DNA of 6,103 bases from CAZOSF01 sp964582415. GTDB taxonomy: Bacteria > Bacteroidota > Bacteroidia > Flavobacteriales > Flavobacteriaceae. Below, one piece after another: positions 5,366 to 6,103 of this stretch; within the stretch, counting starts at the first letter, position 1, and each line of letters starts with the position of its first letter. Below the pieces are notes generated by a model, which was given only the letters and a program-made list of their open reading frames with translations, made no database searches and was not told the origin of the DNA. The translations under genes were made by a program, and so were the position numbers. The stretch spans positions 1-6,103 of the forward strand of contig CAZOSF010000101.1 in the NCBI GenBank assembly GCA_964582415.1, written 5' to 3'.

Positions 5366-6103
5366 TTATTTCTTTATCGCACCAATCGAATACACCATTG
5401 GGATTTTATTGTCCAAATGGGCAATTCGAAACTTTCCTGGTTCAGATTCCACGGTTTTATTGAAGCAATTATAGGGGGAGTAATCGAACTCGTCCAAGGA
5501 GGTAATTTCAAGTCCGTTCTTTATCAAACTATTCACCACTTCACTCATGCCGTGATTCCACGTGACGCTTTCCTGAGTGATCTTGGCGGTTTTGTCGGCG
5601 TAGGTGCCGCTTTCTGTCTCTACGATGGCTCCAGAATTAAAATAACGGTAACCGATTTTGTCAAAATCGTAGTCGAACATCCACACCACGGGATGAAACT
5701 CCACAAAGACAAAATGCCCATTGGGTTTTAGGAATCGGGAGACAATTTTCGCCCATTTGTCCAAATCGGGTAGCCAACCAATAGTACCATAACTGGTAAA
5801 AACAATGTCGAATGTCTCGTCCAAATGCTTCGGCAGGTTGTAGAGATCGCAACAAATAAATCGTGCATCGGCATCGATATCCTTAGCAAGTTGCTTGGCG
5901 CTTTCAATGGCTTTGTCTGATAAATCCACGCCAGTCACCTTCGCCCCAAGTCGACGCAAGGAAAGGGTGTCCTGGCCAAAATGACATTGCAGATGTAAAA
6001 TAGATTTTCCGTGTACGTCACCAAGTAGGTTGACCTCAATGTCATTGAGGGAGGATTTTCCCTTCAGGAAGCCTTCCAAATCATAAAACTCCGACTTCAG
6101 GTG
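5366..6103 (-). CDS. Class I SAM-dependent methyltransferase (5' end outside window)
   Basis: The minus-strand frame is open from the right edge to the TAA at 5368-5366, giving 245 visible residues. A TTG at 6079 could be read as a start, but the eight codons before it (HLKSEFYD) continue the frame, and SEFYDLEGF looks like the normal lead-in of this family. The true start therefore lies beyond 6103. The SAM-binding core is present: motif I ILHLQCHFGQDT (fragment residues 35-46), the ribose-binding acid in VTGVDLSD (Asp60), ICCDLYNLP, and the strand FDIVFTSYGTIGWLPDL. LQCHFGQD replaces the usual GxGxG, a known variant of this subgroup. The C-terminal half (FHPVVWMFDYDFD, SWNHG-like TWNHGMSEVVNSL, YSPYNCF) should form the substrate cap. 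The substrate is unknown. It is tail to tail with the NIPSNAP gene, 3 bp apart, with no room for a terminator between the stops. Confidence 0.92.
   Translation of the reverse strand, partial: HLKSEFYDLEGFLKGKSSLNDIEVNLLGDVHGKSILHLQCHFGQDTLSLRRLGAKVTGVDLSDKAIESAKQLAKDIDADARFICCDLYNLPKHLDETFDIVFTSYGTIGWLPDLDKWAKIVSRFLKPNGHFVFVEFHPVVWMFDYDFDKIGYRYFNSGAIVETESGTYADKTAKITQESVTWNHGMSEVVNSLIKNGLEITSLDEFDYSPYNCFNKTVESEPGKFRIAHLDNKIPMVYSIGAIKK

Noticed and set aside
6077..6079. TTG start for the methyltransferase
   Set aside because: The frame stays open upstream to the window edge and the upstream residues fit the family, so the start is outside the window.

Overview
The window looks like an ordinary stretch of chromosome from a Bacteroidota bacterium, most likely a marine-type Flavobacteriaceae. 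The reasons are the protein families and their wording, a small cytochrome lipoprotein, secreted NIPSNAP and hypothetical proteins with simple Sec signals, the lack of clear Shine-Dalgarno sequences, AT-rich spacers, and a few sites resembling the Bacteroidota TAnnTTTG promoter. This placement comes from recalled family resemblance, not from a search.

Eight protein genes are visible and seven have a usable functional call. Seven lie on the minus strand and one on the plus strand. From left to right: a cytochrome c'-type lipoprotein cut by the left edge (1-440); a YoaK/DUF1275 membrane protein (569-1321); a small secreted protein of unknown function (1511-1864); a zinc-free MDR NAD(P)H oxidoreductase (1939-2865); an antibiotic-biosynthesis-monooxygenase-like small protein (2890-3225); an Old Yellow Enzyme family flavin oxidoreductase (3325-4407); a divergent, exported NIPSNAP-family protein (4613-5362); and, tail to tail with it after 3 bp, a class I SAM methyltransferase whose start lies beyond the right edge (5366-6103).

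The six leftmost genes all read leftward. The flavoenzyme, the ABM-like protein and the MDR reductase have gaps of 99 and 24 bp and could form one transcription unit. Together with the NIPSNAP gene read from the opposite side of a 205-bp divergent region, they make a plausible reductive/oxidative small-molecule or electrophile-detoxification locus: two NAD(P)H-dependent enone/quinone-type reductases beside two dimeric alpha/beta-barrel proteins. That functional link is inference only.

The most unusual DNA structure is a pair of short AT-rich 14-bp tandem repeat arrays (around 562-589 and 1476-1517). They share an identical 18-bp core, and each supplies the stop codon of the gene it abuts. No CRISPR array, insertion sequence, tRNA, rRNA or convincing intrinsic terminator was seen. 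I did not find a clearly new multi-gene system; the window is mostly housekeeping or accessory metabolism.
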